Source: Sceloporus undulatus (lineage: Eukaryota > Chordata > Lepidosauria > Squamata > Phrynosomatidae). Taken from it: 64,000 nucleotides of DNA. A program made the position numbers and the translations under genes. Where the stretch lies: NCBI RefSeq assembly GCF_019175285.1, contig NC_056523.1:289825918-289889917 (forward strand), given 5' to 3'. The notes under the pieces were generated by a model. The model ran no database searches. It was not told the DNA's origin and saw only the letters and a list, made by a program, of their open reading frames with translations. Below are positions 1-8,235 of this stretch, piece by piece (the stretch's first letter is position 1; each line of letters starts with the position of its first letter).

Positions 1-366
1 GGCGATGGCAACGGGCCTCCCAGAGGGTCGCTGCCACCGCCGGAGCCCTCTTGGAGGGCCCCAGCGATGGCAACGTGCCTCCCAGCGGGCCTCGGCGAAG
101 TCTCGCGCGACCTTTCTTGTGGTCACACGAGACTTCGCCTCTAGGTCGCCGCCATTTTGTTTTCCAAAATGGCGGCGAAGTCTCACGCGACCTCGGGGAA
201 GGTCGCGCGAGACTTCATCGCCATTTTGGAAAACAAAATGGCGGCCCCCAGGAGCTGGGAAAAGCCGCAAGCGGCGGCGGCAGCGGCCGGGGCAGGCAGG
301 GGGCGGCGGAAAGGCCTCCGCGGACTGCATCCGGCCCGCAGGCCAGGGGTTGCTGACCCCTGCCCT
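1..366. mobile_element. hAT-type non-autonomous DNA transposon, right part (left end outside window)
   Basis: GC- and CpG-rich sequence ending near 366 in a terminus that reads AGGGGTTGCTGACCCCTG, the inverted form of the CAGGGGTxGGCAACC ends seen at 32484. The inside carries alternating inverted 16-mers (97-112, 121-136, 177-192, 201-216) and two mutually inverted 23-24-mers built on GCCATTTT/AAAATGGC (about 149-172 and 219-242). Open frames here are by-products of the GC content. The family name is inferred from the terminus only. Confidence 0.6.
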
Positions 367-690
367 AATCCATGTGAATGTGGAGGGACGAGTATATATT
401 GTTTGATATTTAAGTTTAATTATGTGGGTTTTTTAATTACACTAAAAACAATTAACAAAAAAAAATATTATTTTTAAATTGTGATTTTTAAATGTTGAGA
501 TTTAGATGTGGATTGTTTTAATATGTGCACATCTTATTTGTTTTTTTAAATGGATGTGTGTTTTAACCAGTGTCTTTTAACTGATGTTGTTTGTTAATTG
601 TTGTTGTTCCCCACCATGCTCCATGGAGAAGGGCTGGTAAGAAATAAATAAATATTACTACTACATACCACTACTACTACTACTATTACT
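367..690 (+). repeat. L2-like LINE 3' tail with A-rich and (ACT)n end
   Basis: AT-rich sequence ending in a segment like the 3' tails of vertebrate L2-type LINEs (CCCCACCATG...GGTAAGAAATAAATAAATATT), followed by a degenerate (TAC)n/(ACT)n run at about 655-692. No coding part is seen. The family is inferred from the tail. Confidence 0.5.
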
Positions 691-1182
691 ACAAAAACAA
701 ATTGGAGGATGCTGCACAAATACTGAGGAGACAGCTGTGGTGCAGAAAAATCCAACAGGACAAAATCATGAAAGGAATGGGGTGTTGAAGGAAAAAGCAG
801 ATTAGAGATTGGACTTTAGTCACAAGATGACACTATTACTGCCAGAGGAGATATACCCTCCAGCTCAGTCAGCTCCTTGTTGAAAAACAGGCCTCAATGA
901 GCCTCCAACAAATATCATCACACTCTAACCTGCTCTTCTTCACAGAACAGCAAATGCTGATGGCCTCCATATGGCGCAGGAACAGTTGAGAACAGCATTA
1001 AGAGGAGTTGGGTGATGATGGCAATTATAAAGCAAGTCAATCTCACTTGCAAGCTCTGTAAAGCTGAGAAAGGGACTCAAACCATCTAGCGAAAACCAAC
1101 AGAAATAAGGAACAGGACAGACAGCAGCCTGCAAATATGATCTTGTAAAATATTGCTGAACCTGAGGGACCGGGACACTAAC
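691..1182. other. GFM2 intron sequence, no further exon recognised
   Basis: Between the L2-like tail and the P-loop exon I see no repeat family I recognise and no segment matching the next expected GFM2 exon (switch I / GITIQSA region). That exon should lie left of the window. Confidence 0.5.
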
Positions 1183-1280
1183 CTCCAAGGATTCTTGTAT
1201 ATCCAGAATAATACAACATCCTCTCTGTGGTCGTTGTTTTTCCTGCATCTATGTGAGCCATGATGCCAATGTTGCGGATT
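1183..1280 (-). CDS. GFM2: GFM2 exon encoding the GTPase P-loop
   Basis: A 98-nt exon with acceptor TTTTATGTAG and donor GGAG|GTTAGTG. It reads [20 protein letters not shown] then [12 protein letters not shown]. GHVDxGKT-type P-loop residues (A-H-I-D-A-G-K-T-T) are intact, and the LYYSG segment is typical of EF-G. Confidence 0.95.
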
Positions 1281-3949
1281 CTACATAAAAAAGCAAATAC
1301 TTAGCTTCTAGGTATTTCTTAATGCAATTGTTATAATTTTACAAATAACTCTGTTCATCTCTATACAAGCTGAACATTCAACTATATTCTTCTGTACAAC
1401 CCTTGAAAACACACCAGTACTCATAATTATGAGGTAATCCAGGAATAAGTCAGACAAATTTTAAAGTAGTTTTAGTCAAGGCCACAGCAAGATGGCTCAC
1501 TATTGTAAATCTGGCATGATAATGCCACACACAGATAACAAGACCACAATTTTAAAATACATTCCCATGAGTTAGGAGTAGTCAGAAGACAGATCTGGAT
1601 CTAGTGGATCTCCATGTTATCTGCAGTAGGTTGGCTAGCAATTCTGACTCTCAAATATTTAACGATAGCAGCAACAAAATGTTTCATCTTCCCACTCATC
1701 CCTAAATTAGACTTTTGAAATAAATAAAATTCTGGATAATTAGCAGGGGATTTTTGTATTGATGGACAAAAACAGATTGTTAAGCTCAAAATACTTTAAG
1801 TTTCTGTACATGTCTTTTTTATTGGACTCCAGTTGGTGGATTCCAGCTTCCAGCAAAAAGCAAAGTACAAGCATGTGGTGGGCTCGCTCCCAATATAAAC
1901 GATGCTGAATAAAGGAGCTTTGTAGCACATGAGCTGGCCTATCTAAAATCTTCCTTTCTCTACCTCTCTTCAAATCACAAACTGCAAATAAGGAAGGAAG
2001 GGGATTGGTTTATAAGGCAATCCACTTCCTGGTCAGACATAAAGGCAGGGAACCCATGTAGTATCAAGCTTGCAGGCCAAGGTTCTCCATCCATGTTATT
2101 AATATTTAGGGTCAGAACAGACTGGCCGCAAAAGCCAGCTTCCGGATAACTTGGGGGTACGAGATTTTGACACACCCCCTCCCACCAAGATGTCTTGAAG
2201 CTGCCCAGCCAATCACACAGGGCAGCTTCAAGATGCTCTGGGAGCATGACATTTTGACACTGCACGGTGCCGGAGTGCCTGGAAGTTCCGCCAGGACCTC
2301 CTAAGGTGGCCCAAACCCGGTCCAAATAAGAGCAGAACTTTTCCACTTCTATTTGGGCTGATGACAGAGGGTGCCTTCAGGACTATGGCATGTGTTTGCC
2401 GTGGTCCCAAGGCATCTTCAGTGGGGACAGCTTCAAGCCAACCCTTCATGCCACTCTGTTCCGGCCCTTAGTTCCTCACTACATCATTTTTTAAAAAATG
2501 CTGGATCTCTAATTTCCCCCTCATAATCTCACTGTATTTTCCAAAGAAGGGATTGATCAGATGTCAGACAGAAACAAAGTGTTGACATCAACTAAAATAT
2601 TCCCATTTCATAAACTGACTCAACTGCTAATTTCAATTTAGTTTCTTCCCTACTATTTCTTTATCTACCCAACTGCAGGTGTAAATGTTTGCTGTTACAA
2701 AAGCCTGCCAACCTTATAGCCCACAAATTATTTCTACAATCCCATATACAAAGTCACAATCACTTACTTAGACACAGGTGGAGTGATGATAGAGCGCAAA
2801 GATTTTACTTCATCTGCAGCAAAGAAAAATGGCCAGAACAGACATTTATACGTCAAAGAACAGAAATTATATTGTTTACAACACACATAGCTCCCAGCCA
2901 AATATCCTAATGCACAAGAGTGTGCTACTGAACATATAGGTTCCACCTTTTTTTCTCAGGATAAAGAGACTACCAGCTCCATTAGTGAAACTACTTGTTC
3001 AAGTAAAGCATCTATTTCTTTGGAAATGTAATATAAAGAAGCTTGAAGAAAGCCACAAAGAAAAAGACCGATGTTTGGAGAGTGTTGTACATAGCATGAT
3101 AAGCCTAGATGTGGTTCAGCTAAACCACACTATTCCTACGTGGCACCTTCCAGATGTTTTAGTCTATAATTTCCAGCAATTCTATCAAACATGTCTTGAG
3201 TTCAGGAACTATGGGGGTTGTAGCCCAAAGTATACAAAATGTTGGGGGACTGTCCTCTTCACACTGGTCATGTGAGGTCACACTGGTCACTGTCACTATA
3301 CAGAAATAGGGCAGGCAAACACATTATTCCTAAGTCAGATCAAGAACTAATGCCTTCTACTGCTTCACTGCCCTGTGTTTAGAGGAACCAAATATCCCTT
3401 AAGTGGGAAAGGAGTTTGTTTAAAGCAGGATGGGATTCATGCAGCCCTCCAAATGTTTTGAGACTACAGTTCTCAGAATTTCTCTCCATTGGCTATCCAT
3501 TGGATAGCACTGCTGGGAGAGAGTAACAACATCTGAAAGGTTGCAGGATTCCTATCTCTAAGTTTAAAGATTTTAACATGACTATTGGATTTTATGAAAA
3601 ATTCAAATTGTTTTGGAGATTTTAATCAAAAAGTAAGATACCATTTCAGTAGCTTCTTTTGAGAATTCCATAAACTCCATATTTTGTTATTCTCCAACTG
3701 CAAAATACCTCCAGGACCTTTTTTCAGACATATAAAAGCTAAAATGCAAGGTTATACTACAATACTGCTCCAAAATATATTTTCCACAGTTTTCTCTCTA
3801 TAGGAATACAGTGGACAGGAATGAGCAACAAAAATATGAAAATATATTGTGTAAAAGTTACCTGCTGGAAAACTATAATTTCTCTGAAGTTTCAAACAGC
3901 CTTTAACACATTTTACTGCTAGAACTCTGCCTTTTCTGCAGTACATACA
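1183..3949 (-). CDS. GFM2: GFM2, mitochondrial ribosome-releasing factor 2 (EF-G2), 5' part, incomplete at left edge
   Basis: Translational GTPase that, with the mitochondrial recycling factor, splits post-termination mitoribosomes in the matrix. Three minus-strand exons chain with agreeing phases: 3949-3862 (ends phase 1), 2813-2768 (ends phase 2) and 1280-1183 (ends phase 1). The joined reading gives a basic, Cys-rich N-terminus of presequence type, then [16 protein letters not shown], then [20 protein letters not shown], which contains the G1/P-loop AHIDAGKTT of the EF-G family. The window stops before switch I and all later domains. The first in-frame ATG is 3946-3944, giving a leader of about 28 residues; this is shorter than the roughly 50-residue leader I recall for the human protein, so an upstream coding exon or another start is possible. 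The first exon should lie at the promoter shared with NSA2 near 7.7-7.9 kb, but no donor could be chosen there. Confidence 0.9.
2107..2470. mobile_element. hAT-like MITE with AGGGTCAGAACAGA ends
   Basis: The ends are inverted: left AGGGTCAGAACAGACTGGCC, right CTCTGTTCCGGCCCT. They match the ends of the copy at 58713-58949. About 364 bp, inside a GFM2 intron, with no coding capacity. Confidence 0.6.
2768..2813 (-). CDS. GFM2: GFM2 exon encoding [16 protein letters not shown]
   Basis: A 46-nt micro-exon with acceptor TTTGCTGCAG and donor TCTAA|GTAAGTG. The peptide aligns with the human NDIKSLHSIINPPIAK segment just before the GTPase domain. Entry phase 1 and exit phase 2 fit both neighbouring exons. 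Confidence 0.88.
3130..3260. mobile_element. Fragment of a short palindromic MITE
   Basis: CAGATGTTTTAGTCTATAAT and, further on, AACTATGGGGGTTGTAGCC are degraded inverted arms of the family seen better preserved at 20213-20335 and 5018-5152. A second degraded copy lies at 3436-3548. Confidence 0.4.
3862..3949 (-). CDS. GFM2: GFM2 exon with N-terminal targeting region
   Basis: Acceptor TTTGTAG before 3949 and donor G|GTAACT after 3862. It reads [17 protein letters not shown] and continues [10 protein letters not shown], with many basic residues and no acidic ones, as expected of a mitochondrial presequence. It ends in phase 1, and the split codon is completed to Asp by the next exon. The start at 3946 is the first ATG in the exon and is not confirmed by any other signal. 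Confidence 0.75.
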
Positions 3950-4339
3950 CTACAAAGACAAAAAACATCATTGGAGAAATGAAAAGCTCTGGATAATTTG
4001 TCAAAACTAATTTCAGTAAGTTTATTATCACATTACACAACACCAGCAAGTATGAGACTGATGCGAATATTTTTAGATCATGATATCCTGGGCAGTTTCA
4101 GGAACCCTTCCATATAAGCCACACACACCAACCCTTACTCTAACCAAACTCTCAAATCCGCCCATGGAATAAAAAAAATCCCACTCAATGCAACTTCATA
4201 ATCTTTTTTCTCTTTAAATATGTTTATTAACAAAAGCATATTTTCATATGCATACATTCATTTAATATATACAAGTGTATTCAATTCAATCATATTTCTT
4301 AATAATTATATTTAAGAAATATTTATTAATAATTCTTGC

Positions 4340-4486
4340 ATTGTTGTTGTTGTGTGCCATTTTTGACTCATGGCAACCGAAAATGCAGCCATTATCATAG
4401 GGTTATCTTGACAAGTTTCTTCAGAGAGGGATTTGTCATTGCCACTCTCTGAGACTGAGAGTGTGTGACTTGCCCAAGGTCAGTCA
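4340..4486 (-). mobile_element. Sauria-type SINE, minus orientation, interrupted by a MITE
   Basis: Begins with the reversed tail GTTGTTGTTGTGTGCC and carries the body to AAGGTCAGTCAG. The palindromic MITE at 4487-4704 follows, and the element may resume at CCAGCAGGTTTT. This is a nested insertion. Confidence 0.65.
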
Positions 4487-4704
4487 GGCTGCATACGCAC
4501 TATAGAAACAATCCAGTTTGACCCCACATTACTTGCCATTGCTCAATGCTATGGAATTCTGGGAATTGTAGTTTTGAGAGCTCTCCCTGTCAGAAATCTC
4601 TGGTGTCACTCACAACAAACTACAATTCACAGAATTCTGTAGCATGGAGCCATGGTAGTTAAAGTGAGGTCAAACTGGATTATTTCTGCAGTGCAGATGC
4701 AGCC
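4487..4704. mobile_element. Palindromic MITE (GGCTGCAT...ATGCAGCC family)
   Basis: The two halves are inverted copies: AATCCAGTTTGACCCCAC pairs with GAGGTCAAACTGGATTATT, and GGAATTCTGGGAATTGTAG pairs with CTACAATTCACAGAATTC. The same family recurs at 6643, 7496, 12380, 41125, 44818 and 51104. The superfamily cannot be settled from sequence alone. Confidence 0.7.
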
Positions 4705-4802
4705 CCAGCAGGTTTTTATACTTCCCATGTTGAGTAGTGCTTTGGAAACTAGGCTTTGATTCCCAGCTCAGTCACAGAAACCCACTGGGTGACTTTAGGC
4801 AA

Positions 4803-4966
4803 ACTAGAACAAAACAACAGGAAGCTTTCACAAATAATTATCAAATAGAAAGGGGAGATTAAACAAAGTACCAAGGTAATGGGCATCCTCACATACTATA
4901 TATCACAATAAATGATGTGAGGATACCCATTACCTTGGTACTTTGTTTAGTCTCCCCTTTCTATTT
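4803..4966. mobile_element. Foldback element with 53-nt hairpin
   Basis: Arm 4842-4894 pairs with arm 4915-4967 at 51 of 53 positions around a 20-nt loop. The insert is flanked by near-identical SINE words GACTTTAGGCA (about 4791) and GACCTTAGGCA (about 4967), which look like a target-site duplication. No coding capacity; the family was not recognised. Confidence 0.6.
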
Positions 4967-5016
4967 GACCTTAGGCATGCCACACTCTCTTCCTCTGAAG
5001 GCAGGAAAACCCCATG

Positions 5017-5151
5017 ACAGGGGCCTCAAACTGTGCCCTTTAAGAGATTTTGGACTTCAGCTCCCAGAAGCCTCAGCCATGTTCACCAATAGTCTGGGAT
5101 TCTGGGAACTGAAGTTCTAAATGTCTTAAAGGGCACAGTTTGGGGACCACT
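5017..5151. mobile_element. hAT-like MITE (CAGTGGTCCCCAAAC ends)
   Basis: GGCCTCAAACTGTGCCC at the left and CAGTTTGGGGACCACTGCC at the right are inverted ends, with internal inverted halves around TTTTGGACTTCAGCTCCCAG. It is inserted in the SINE at 4757-5212. Confidence 0.6.
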
Positions 5152-5259
5152 GCCTTAGGGTCACCATAAGTTGGAAATGACTTGAAGACAGACAACAACT
5201 ACAACAACACTGTAATAACTTCGCATCTTACCTTCTCTTAAGTCATCTATGTCCTTTTA

Positions 5260-6070
5260 AAAACCTTGAGGTGTTTTTGTTTAATTAATTTTATTGTTAA
5301 ATATTTTTAAAAAAACAATCTGTCATATACACTAGCATATAATCAATCAAATACAAAAATAATTCAAACCCAGTCACATACATCATACCATTCTTGACCC
5401 TTCTTTAACTTCAGTCTTTTGGCTTTCTTTTTTCCTTTCTTCCTCAACTCTCCCTTCCTCCCCTCTCTTCCTCTTCCTATCCCTTCTCATTCTTCCTCAC
5501 TCCTTACTAAACAGATGTAGTAGTAAAATTTATTTGGTCGTTGACCAGTATACAAACACTTGATAAAATAATAATTGCAAAATACAATTATTAACAATTG
5601 TTAAAAACAATTTCAGATACAAATACAAATTCAAGGTCATGTTATACACATATTAGTTATCATCATCCAATTGGGAACATTTTTACATACGATGTAACAA
5701 TATTTTGCTCCATTGTGAGCATCACTTGTTTTCTGATTGTCCAGAAGATAAGGTAAATAATGAGTATCAGTATGTCCAAGGTGTTTGTTTAGAAGTCACT
5801 CCTTACTATTCTTACTAACTCCGATTTATTCTCTAAACTCTCTTCTTTAGCCTATTCTTCCTAACCTTCCTATCTATCCTTTTCGTCTATCCATCCCTTC
5901 ACCAGCTTTCTTCACTTACTCCTACCTTCTACTACTTACCAGTATCTCTCTAAAAAAGAAACCTAACTTTCTTCCTAACTCTTTGTCTACTCAGTCATCC
6001 ATATCCATTTCCAATTTCTTTCATACATACATGACTTCCTTCGCCTTGATGTGTTTTAAAAGGTTTTTTA
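5260..6070. repeat. Pyrimidine-rich tract with an inserted retroposon at 5510-5795
   Basis: Long CT-rich sequence (CTTCC/CTTAC words) without coding features. A 13-bp word, TCACTCCTTACTA, occurs at 5497-5509 and again at 5796-5808 and brackets about 286 bp, as expected of a target-primed insertion. The insert starts with reversed (ACT)n and so probably lies in minus orientation. Confidence 0.5.
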
Positions 6071-6119
6071 AAACCTTGAGGCATAAGAATGAATGCATGC
6101 AATATTTAAAGTCCTTTTT

Positions 6120-6200
6120 TAAATCCAGATCTGAGGCTACAGGGTTGTGATTTGCCCACGAGTGTCCATGGCTGAGAGGGGAGTTGAACCCAGATATTTA
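6120..6200 (-). mobile_element. SINE remnant
   Basis: TTGTGATTTGCCCACGAG and CCATGGCTGAGAGGGGAGTT correspond to the middle of the Sauria-type SINE in reverse orientation. Both ends are missing. Confidence 0.5.
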
Positions 6201-6642
6201 AAGTCCTCTTTTAATTTAATTTTAAAACAACAACCCACCTTGCTGTGCAAACATAGCACTCTGACCAGGGGAGCCAGCAGCAGCCTCCTTGCATCTCTCA
6301 GCATGTTTCACAGTCACAGAGGGCAAACAACTGCAAGAGGAAAAGTAGAGAGATAAGTCAGACAGTTCATCCTATTCAAACAGACTGCAAAGGGAAAGAC
6401 CTTCATTGGCACACACCAAAAACCCAGCACTAAAACACTATTTAGTACTCTATTTTTCTTCTCTGTGAAATCCCACACTGGGAACATTCAGAAAAAGGGG
6501 AACCTAAGCCAGGGCATTCTGCCTCTCTACACACTTCCCATCTCTCTCCACTTGAGGCTGACTACTTCCGCTGGAGTGTGTCCTCTCTCTTCCTTTCCCC
6601 CATGTCCTACTCCTCCCTCATTCACTGCAGATAGAATAACGC

Positions 6643-6842
6643 ACATTGAGGCCGCTTTAACTGCCCTGGCTCAATGCTAGGGAATCCTGGGAACTGTAGT
6701 GTGTGTGTCAGGCATTTAGGCTTCTCTGCCAGAAAGAGCTCTGGTGCCACAATGAATTTACAGTCCCCAGGATTCCCCAGCACTGAGCCAGGGCAGTTAC
6801 AGCTCCGTCAGAGTGGATTATTTCTGCAGTGTGTCTTGGACC
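6643..6842. mobile_element. Palindromic MITE, same family as 4487-4704
   Basis: CTTTAACTGCCCTGGCTCAA pairs with the inverse TTGAGCC-type half (ACTGAGCCAGGGCAGTTA), with the GGGAATCCTGGGAACTGTAG motif between. The open frame at 6674-6856 is a by-product. Confidence 0.65.
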
Positions 6843-7088
6843 CTAGTTGTTGTTGAGTGCTTCCAAGTCGTTCCTGACTAATGCTGAGCCCCAAGGCGAA
6901 CCTCTCATGGATGGGGGTTTCTTGGCAAGGTGTGTTCAGAGGGGGTTTGCCATGGCCTTCCCCTGAGGCTGAGAGAGTGTGACTCTCCTAAGGTCACCCA
7001 GACAGTTTCCATGGCCGAGTGGGGATTTGAGCCCAGGATTCCACAGAGGCCTAGTCCAACAGTCAAACCACTGCGCCACGCTGGCGTC
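6843..7088 (-). mobile_element. Sauria-type SINE, near full length, minus orientation
   Basis: Runs from the reversed tail (TTGTTGTTGAGTGCTTCCAAG) through the body (GGCTGAGAGAGTGTGACTC) to the tRNA-like head (AAACCACTGCGCCACGCTGG). The tRNA part is decayed and is not a tRNA gene. Confidence 0.85.
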
Positions 7089-7412
7089 CTTTGTGTGTGT
7101 ATACATGTGTATGCATGCATACATGTATACTGTATATGTGAATACGTGTGTGTTCGTGTGTGTATGCATGTATGTATATATGTATGTGTGTATATATATG
7201 TGTATATATCTATTCCTGCATGTATATGCATGTACAGTATGTATATATGTGTGTTTATACATATTTGTGTGTGTACTGTGTATGTATGTGTATATATATA
7301 TATATATATATATACAATATTTGTGTATGTATATGCATGTATGTATCTATGCATGTGTGTATATATATATATTTCTGTGTGTATATGCATGTATGTATAT
7401 ATGTGTGTGTAT

Positions 7413-7450
<38 letters not shown>

Positions 7451-7478
7451 GTAAGTATATATATTTGTGTGTGGGGGG
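7089..7478. repeat. Compound (TG)n/(TA)n/(TATG)n microsatellite
   Basis: About 390 bp of alternating purine-pyrimidine sequence with pure (TA)n runs near 7295-7317 and 7417-7447 and a G9 run near 7475. It supports long false open frames on both strands (runs of Y, I, C, V, H and T residues). Confidence 0.95.
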
Positions 7479-7495
7479 GGGTGCATACACACATA

Positions 7496-7738
7496 GTCCA
7501 GTATTCAAAGCCCCACTACACAACGCTGGACTATATAGACCTCGAAGGAAATATGCTAGGGAATTCTGGGAACCGTAGTTAGTTGTGGCACCAGAGCTGT
7601 CTAACAGAGAAGGCTAAATGCCTCATCACCAAACTAGGCTTCCCGGAATTCCCTAGCACTGAGCTATGTCGGTGCTAGGGTTAAAACGGTTAAAACGGTG
7701 CGAAACTGGATTATCCGTGCCGTGCGGATGCAGCCTTC
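7496..7738. mobile_element. Palindromic MITE, same family as 4487-4704
   Basis: GGGAATTCTGGGAACCGTAG and its inverse GGCTTCCCGGAATTCCCTAG face each other. The right end reads GCCGTGCGGATGCAGCC. It abuts the NSA2/GFM2 promoter. Confidence 0.6.
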
Positions 7739-7739
7739 T

Positions 7740-7977
7740 AGCCCTATTCCTCCTCAGCCCCTCAGGGCTTCCCTTCCCCCCCTCAGCCGCCAGGGGCGCT
7801 GTTGGGAGGCTAGCAGGAGGGAGGGAGGGGAGCCCAATGTCCGGATGTGGCCACTCAGGGGCGGAACCTTAGGAAGCGGAGCCCGTTGCGACTCGGAGCG
7901 GATTTAGAGGAGGACCCTCCTTTTCCTTCCCTTCCCGGCCGCTTGGGCGAAGAGAGCGTGAGCCTCCCCCGAGAGCC
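7740..7977. promoter_or_regulatory. Shared GFM2/NSA2 promoter and NSA2 5' UTR
   Basis: The only GC-rich, CpG-containing interval between the divergent GFM2 and NSA2 genes; no TATA box is seen. It carries GGGGCGG (7857-7863), a CTCF-like word CCGCCAGGGGCGCT at 7787-7800 (one G short of the usual core) and a pyrimidine tract CCCTCCTTTTCCTTCCC near 7914-7930, which could serve as a TOP-like start in the NSA2 leader. In human the two genes are likewise divergent. Exact starts on either strand cannot be read from the sequence. Confidence 0.7.
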
Positions 7978-7980
7978 ATG
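7978..7980 (+). CDS. NSA2: NSA2 coding exon 1 (initiator Met only)
   Basis: GAGAGCC|ATG|GTGAGC: the start codon is followed at once by a good donor, so this exon contributes one residue. The human protein also begins M-PQNEY, which supports this start. Confidence 0.9.
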
Positions 7981-8104
7981 GTGAGCAGAGGGAGAAAGCG
8001 GGGGTAGAGGATAGGGAAGCCTCGCCTCTGAGGAGACACGCTCCCTCGGCACGGAGGAGACTGGTTCCTCTTTATATACATATATATATGTGTGTGTATC
8101 CATA

Positions 8105-8151
<47 letters not shown>

Positions 8152-8202
8152 CTGTGTGTGTGTGTGTGCATGTATATGTGTGTGTCTACATATCCACATA
8201 TA

Positions 8203-8235
<33 letters not shown>

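Larger units (their letters stand above)
4757..5212 (+). mobile_element. Sauria-type SINE, plus orientation, split by two later insertions
   Basis: SINE parts lie at about 4757-4802 (CCCAGCTCAGTCACAG...), 4967-5016 (CACACTCTCTTCCTCTG...) and 5152-5212 (TTAGGGTCACCATAAG...CAACAACTACAACAAC). Between them sit a foldback element (4803-4966) and a hAT-like MITE (5017-5151). Confidence 0.7.

Noticed and set aside
1975-2449. Two minus-strand frames of 73-123 codons
   Set aside because: They lie within the MITE at 2107-2470 and match no GFM2 segment.
6843-7088. tRNA-like sequence (A and B box-like head)
   Set aside because: It is the head of a tRNA-derived SINE with a SINE body and tail, not a tRNA gene; the same holds for all other SINE copies.
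7089-7578. Long open frames on both strands rich in Y, I, C, V, H and T
   Set aside because: They are translations of TG/TA microsatellite with no splice or start context.
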